Source: Carposina sasakii
Lineage: Eukaryota; Arthropoda; Insecta; Lepidoptera; Carposinidae
NCBI GenBank assembly: GCA_014607495.2
Contig: CP053152.1
Span: 5,208,001 to 5,272,000, forward strand
DNA length: 64,000 bases
Direction of reading: 5' to 3'
The translations under genes and the position numbers were made by a program. The notes under the pieces are model-generated. The model saw nothing but the letters and a program-made list of their open reading frames with translations. It had not been told where the DNA came from and did not search any database. Of this stretch, positions 55,001-61,000 are shown in pieces. The stretch's first letter is position 1, and each line of letters opens with the position of its first letter.

Positions 55001-58000
55001 ACCAAGGATTTTATGGAATTTAACTATGCATCTTCTTTAAATATTGAATTGTATCAGGCGTCACTATTCGGAAGTTCAAATCTCTATTGAGGGATCGCCC
55101 GCCACCGGGCCTCCGCTGACCCCCGGATCTGCCTACTCATGATCACGAACACAAGACACTACAGTCGCAACGAGATTGATTGAATAAAAATGATTTGCAA
55201 TACATTGGTTTTAGTTGTTAGTTAGTTGGTTCGGTAGATAGAACTAACATGGAAAACTAATCCTGATGATGCCACGGGTGTTGGCGAAACATATGTCGAT
55301 TAAAATTTTAATTGGTTTTCGGATTAGCAGCTATGTATTTATGGTTGCATGCTAGGTGCTTGGATCTGGCTTCTCGTTGCGACTGTAGTGTCTTGTGTTC
55401 GTGATCATGAGTAGGCAGATCCGAGGGTCAGCGGAGGGTATAGGGCCCGGTGGCGGGCGATCCCTCAATAGAGATATGCATCTTCTGTCTAATATACAGG
55501 AAAAAAGCGTGATTTAATCTGAATGTACACATTACAATACACAACTTGACGATGGAACTCAGTACCAATGTAGGTATAATAATAAAAAAATGGTCACCAA
55601 TACCATAATTTGCACTTACTGGTTTAAGACATCTATTGCATTTGCATTCAACCCACGCAAATTGAGTCATTTAATTTTAATATTATCAATTCATGCCAAA
55701 TAATGGCACGGATTTGTTCTGTATCTAATGGCTCTATTCACTTAGTCATACATGTAGTCGCGTATAATATGTAAATTTATTATGTACGTCTACCCATGAA
55801 GATAGTAACAGCTAACAACGTAGGTTCTATTAATTATCTGAAATATGTATTTAAAATCACGTATACATTACGCTTTTACATGGTAAATTCACCATTATAC
55901 AGGCTGATTTTTGGTCGTTAACGTTCCCGAAAACTACGGAATCTCCTCATCATCACGATCATTTTTCTCCATGGAAGCATAAGTGGAAGTGTCCGGTTGC
56001 CAAAATATTAGGGTCCAAAGTTGAGTAAATAGACTGCGTTTTTCTGCATAAATGCACATTGACGCGTGTAGCAAGATTTTTTCACGAGAAATAATTAATA
56101 TCTGCCTATGAAAAAAACTAGCATAAACACTGGACACTATAAATTTAGCCCGATCAAGTAATTAAAAAAAAAAATCGTTCCCAATTCGTTTCCCAACATT
56201 TTATTTGGCATAAACTTACTTTATTTGATGTATAGAGTACGTTCCCTTCGTTAAGGGTGGCAACGAAAAACACCCTGTATTTTTCTATTAAGTGGTGAAT
56301 ACTAAGTATACACTTCACGCTGTAACATAGGATGTACCCGCTGTAATATAGCATGTACCTATACCCGAGTCTTCACTTAAAGGTCGTGATGCATTTATAA
56401 TGCCTATTAAATTAAATAAATATTAAATTAATTAAAAAATATTTATTAAATTTTAATAAATATTTTTATAGCAGCTATGTTATTTTTGTATTTCTATTTT
56501 GTAATAACCCTGGCTTTATTTACTTCGGGTGTGGATGCGCCAAGACGCGTGACGCCTGTTCTTTCAAACTCCTCTAACATTGGCACTGAACTCCACAGTC
56601 GAAGTCTAGATAACGAACGGTACACTGTGTTTGGAATATTTTATCTACGTGAACATGTTGAGTGGTTAAGAGTTTAAAAACAGATAGGCACTTAATCGCT
56701 GCCGATATTCAAGGGCCACTTGTTAGTTTTGAAAATGTTGTAATCATCTTTTCAGATGGTATCCAGCAATACTTCCAGTAGTGCTGCGTCGAGCCAACGA
56801 ATGCAGAGCTCGTCGCAGCGGTTACAACACATGAGCGCCTCCGAAATGAAGGCCAGCTCAATGAAGTCTGACTTATCCGAGCTAAAGAGTTCCATTTCCG
56901 AAATGAAGAACCTCAGCAATACCACATTAAACTTTGGCCAAAGGTACCAATTCCTTTCCAATACAGATATTATTTAAGTTTTCATAATCTTACACGCGTC
57001 TTATTAGTCATACGCGTTATGTGTCCATGAGAGTCTTGAAAGATATCTCGTCGACGGATTTTAACATCGAATTTTACTTATGCCATTAGCCACAAGCCGG
57101 TCTTGCCGAGCTCACCTGAGTGACCTTGGCCCTAAGCCAATTTCTGGCCGCTGTTTCCCCGCTCAGTGTTTGCAGTTCCACGCCGACAAACAATAGCAAC
57201 TACACGGTTTTCTAACGTCTGTCGGAAATAGATATCTATAATAGTGTTTTAAACACTTTTTCATCCTCATATCAACCACTGTTGCAGAGTTGGGTAATAT
57301 ATTATTCAATTTGACGTTTCAGACTCAGAAGCTCAATGGAAAACATAGTGGATCAAGATGAAAGACATTTACCCGATATTCGTGATCTCAGTGAAATGAG
57401 TGACATAGGAGATATGAGTGATATGGGAGAGCTCTCCGGTGACGGACCTTTGGTCACGTTTCCGGAGTCCGACACTCCTCCACCGGTGAGCGACAAGCCG
57501 TCCCTTCTGTCTGCGAGTACATCATCTGTGGGATCCAGTGCGGCCAATGAACTGAAGTACAGTGCGGCACGAGTGACCTCTGCCAGTTCGACAAGAGTAG
57601 TTGCAGATGGATACAGTACTTCGAGGTCAGCAGCCAACAGCGCGAGAATGCGTAGCATGCAACACGGTGATATGAAGTATGCAGAACGCAGTGCTGCTGG
57701 AGCTTCTCACAGACTTCTACAGGCAGAAGGTGTAACGGCCGAACAGAACGCTGCATACTTACAAGTAAGTTTATCTCTCTTAATTTAGATAACTCATATT
57801 AAGATTTTATATAACGGCTACCTACTTATTTATAGGCGTATTTTGGGTTATACATATAGGTCATAGGTATAACGATGGGTCACTATTAACCAGAAAATAT
57901 AATTAGGCAAAGTAATTTAAAGAGGTGTGAACTGGTGCAAGCCTTAGTCTGGCGTGATAGAGTCGTCGTCGCCAGAAAGGCGCGCCGAAGGACATGACCT

Positions 58001-61000
58001 CGCGTGTCCATGCGCGATCGATACCCCAAGCCACGACGCGACTATAACTTCGTCGGCGAGCCACTCAGTATGGTGTGACTTCTTGTACTGATAAGATGCA
58101 AATATTTTCTTGAAACATGCAAGTTTAACGCAATTAACAGTAGTGCCATAATGGTAGCGCGAATTATCGCCTGGACCGGTAGGATTCTGCGTCGAGGAGG
58201 ATCGCCGGGGGCGGTGAGCTCATTTATCTATCGCGCTTATCGTTTATGTTTCCCGCATCACGCTCCTCTCAGTCGGTGCCTGACCGTCGTGCGTGCGAGC
58301 ATACGCGGAAGTCAATTATTGCGCGTGCGCGCGTACCAGTACACGAATAGTTCGCTTTAAATATAGAACCGAAATGTCTGCGGGCGGTGGGTCGGCGCCT
58401 TGGCCAATACACCACAGCGTCCTGTCGCGGTATCCTCCACATTCGCGAAATCCTTCGGTGAGAATCAAAACCCAGCTAAATTCTCCACCATATAATGTAT
58501 TCAAAACAAGTGACGTCGCCGGTATACAAATTTTTAAAATAATCGGGCCCACGAGTTTCTCGCTATTGGCCTATATCCAATTAGACGTATAATCTGAGCT
58601 GTGACGTATGAACATTTTCCAATATAAAAGTAGTTTTCATCTAAGAACGATGACATTGCCGGATTACGAAGAATAGAATAATCATGTCTTCAAGACGCCG
58701 TTCCAGACCAAAATTGCGCATTGCCATTGCTGTAACTATTTAGATATTTGTTTACAAATCAGTGTGTCAAGTTTTGGAGGTGTTAATAGTGATTTTACAA
58801 TATTACGGTTATTACATCACACTCAAACTTTCCCATGTGTTCGTGTATTTCCGAGAATTGAATGGAAAAAACTTGAAAGCATATGTGTCTCGTGCGTGAC
58901 GTTATTGTGTGTTCTGCTAAAATTAATGTTGTTTTTAGGAGCAGCGATCGCTCAAGGCAGGTGAAGTGACAGCCCAGGAGGCTAATAACATGTCGGCCTC
59001 GAGTTCAAGATTACAGACTGAAGCCTTCAGTGCTGAAAAGAAGGCAGTATCGTCAGCGCAAGCACGCCAAATGGTTTCCTCGAGCGGAATGTTCAGCCAA
59101 AAGGAGTCCTCTAGTGTAGCTCATTCGAACATGACGTTCTCCAGCAAAAACTTGTCCACAAAGTCATCATTACTAGCATCTCAGGTAATAGAAATAGGTA
59201 CTTGTTATTTACCGGCTTTTGAAATTTTTATATCAGTTGTATATTTAACTTGTTTAATGAAAACTCCATCTCTATCATTTTCGTGTTTGCCATCAGGTAA
59301 ATTTACTTTTGGTCTCATATATAAGTTAAAAGCAGTTTGCCCTCCAACACGTAGAGGTGTTTGAAGTCTTTAAAAATTCCACCCGGTAAAAAGGTGTCGA
59401 AAGAAGTTTTTGCTAATTATTATAAATACTTATAGGTACATAAGCAAGTAGTTTACTGATTTCTCCTGTATCTGATTGTTCTCCTCTTATGACTTTCTAT
59501 GGTCTTTAAAATGTTTGTCGTCTAGTTTGTTCTTGATTATTCACACTTGGTGACGAAACCACGTCTTCTTATTACAAATAGTTTCGATAAATAAGTAATA
59601 ATGTAATGCATGTTAACAGATTTTTAACACAGGAATTAATATATTTTCAGATGAGTCAACTGCTTAATGGAGCCATCAACCCAGGAGACGAAGATTTAAC
59701 AAATTTATCATTCGATGATTTAGAAAAACTTAACGCAGATTCCAATCAAAAAGATATTGAAGCTGCAATACAGAAGTACTCTTCTCGAATGAACGCCTTT
59801 ATTTCGGCTATTAAAAATAATCAATTTGATATGAAAAATGCTTCAGCACAATTTAATAAACTAAATGAGTTGCTAAGAAGAGCATGGGCCGTCCCTACAT
59901 ATGGTCATGAACTCGGATATACATTGTGTAATGCCTTGAGGGTATCTGGTGGTCTTGACATCTTAATCAAAACTTGCTTGGAATCTTCTAACCCTGATCT
60001 ACAATTTTCATCAGCGAAACTTCCTAGAACAATGCCTCACTACCGAGAATAGAGCCCATGTTGTAGAAAATGGCTTAGAAAAAGTTGTTAACGTAGCTTG
60101 TCTTTGTATTAAAACACATGCGCACTCGGTGGACCATTCAAGAATTGGCACTGGAATTCTAGAACATTTGTTCAAACATAGTGAAGGCACCTGTAGTGAT
60201 GTAGTAAAACTGGGAGGTTTGGATGCCGTACTATTTGAGTGCCGAAAGAATGACGTGGAAACATTGAGGCATTGTGCAACAGCTTTGGCTAACCTTTCAC
60301 TCTACGGTGGAGCTGAAAACCAAGAAGCAATGATTAAAAGAAAAGTGCCTATGTGGTTATTCCCACTAGCTTTCCACCACGATGATAATATCAAATACTA
60401 CGCGTGTTTAGCCATTGCGGTTTTAGTAGCGAACAAGGAAATTGAAGCGGCTGTGCTAAAATCTGGAACTCTAGATTTAGTAGAACCATTCGTTACATCT
60501 CACAATCCTTCAGAATTCGCACGATCAAATCTTGCGCACGCTCACGGCCAGAGCAAAAATTGGTTACAACGACTTGTCCCAGTACTAAGCTCGAAAAGAG
60601 AGGAGGCACGAAATCTTGCGGCGTTCCACTTCTGTATGGAGGCAGGCATTAAAAAGCAACAGGGAAATACGGAAATATTCAGAGAAATCGGTGCAATAGA
60701 CTCCTTGAAGAAAGTAGCAAGTTGTCCCAACGCAGTTGCATCTAAATATGCAGCACAAGCATTACGGCTCATAGGCGAAGAGTTACCGCACAAACTATCA
60801 CAACAGGTACCTCTTTGGTCTATTGAAGACGTACGAGAATGGGTGAAACAAATAGGATTTTCTGAATATTCTAACAACTTTTACGACAGTAAAGTAGATG
60901 GAGACTTGTTACTACAAATCACAGAAGATAATCTCAAAGAAGATATAGGTTTACAAAATGGAATCAGAAGGAAAAGGTAGGTTGTATTTCTGTTTACACT

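Larger units (their letters stand above)
53452..56755 (+). other. Intron with SINE, foldback and MITE insertions
   Basis: Holds the SINE at 53560, a repeat fragment at 54806, the foldback at 55081, the MITE at 55898 and the small ORF at 56477, all listed separately. Confidence 0.6.
57765..58938 (+). other. Intron with a CpG-rich internal promoter block
   Basis: From about 57930 to 58460 the DNA is markedly CpG-rich (CGTCGTCGCC, GGCGCGCCG, GCGCGTGCGCGCG), unlike the other short introns of this gene. It contains two initiator-plus-ORF units, listed separately. Confidence 0.6.

Noticed and set aside
57353..57756. Two minus-strand ORFs of about 100 codons
   Set aside because: They lie exactly opposite Sarm1 exon 57323-57764, whose sense frame has correct splice sites and composition.
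60542..60877. Minus-strand ORF of 111 codons
   Set aside because: Antisense shadow of the Sarm1 ARM/SAM exon.
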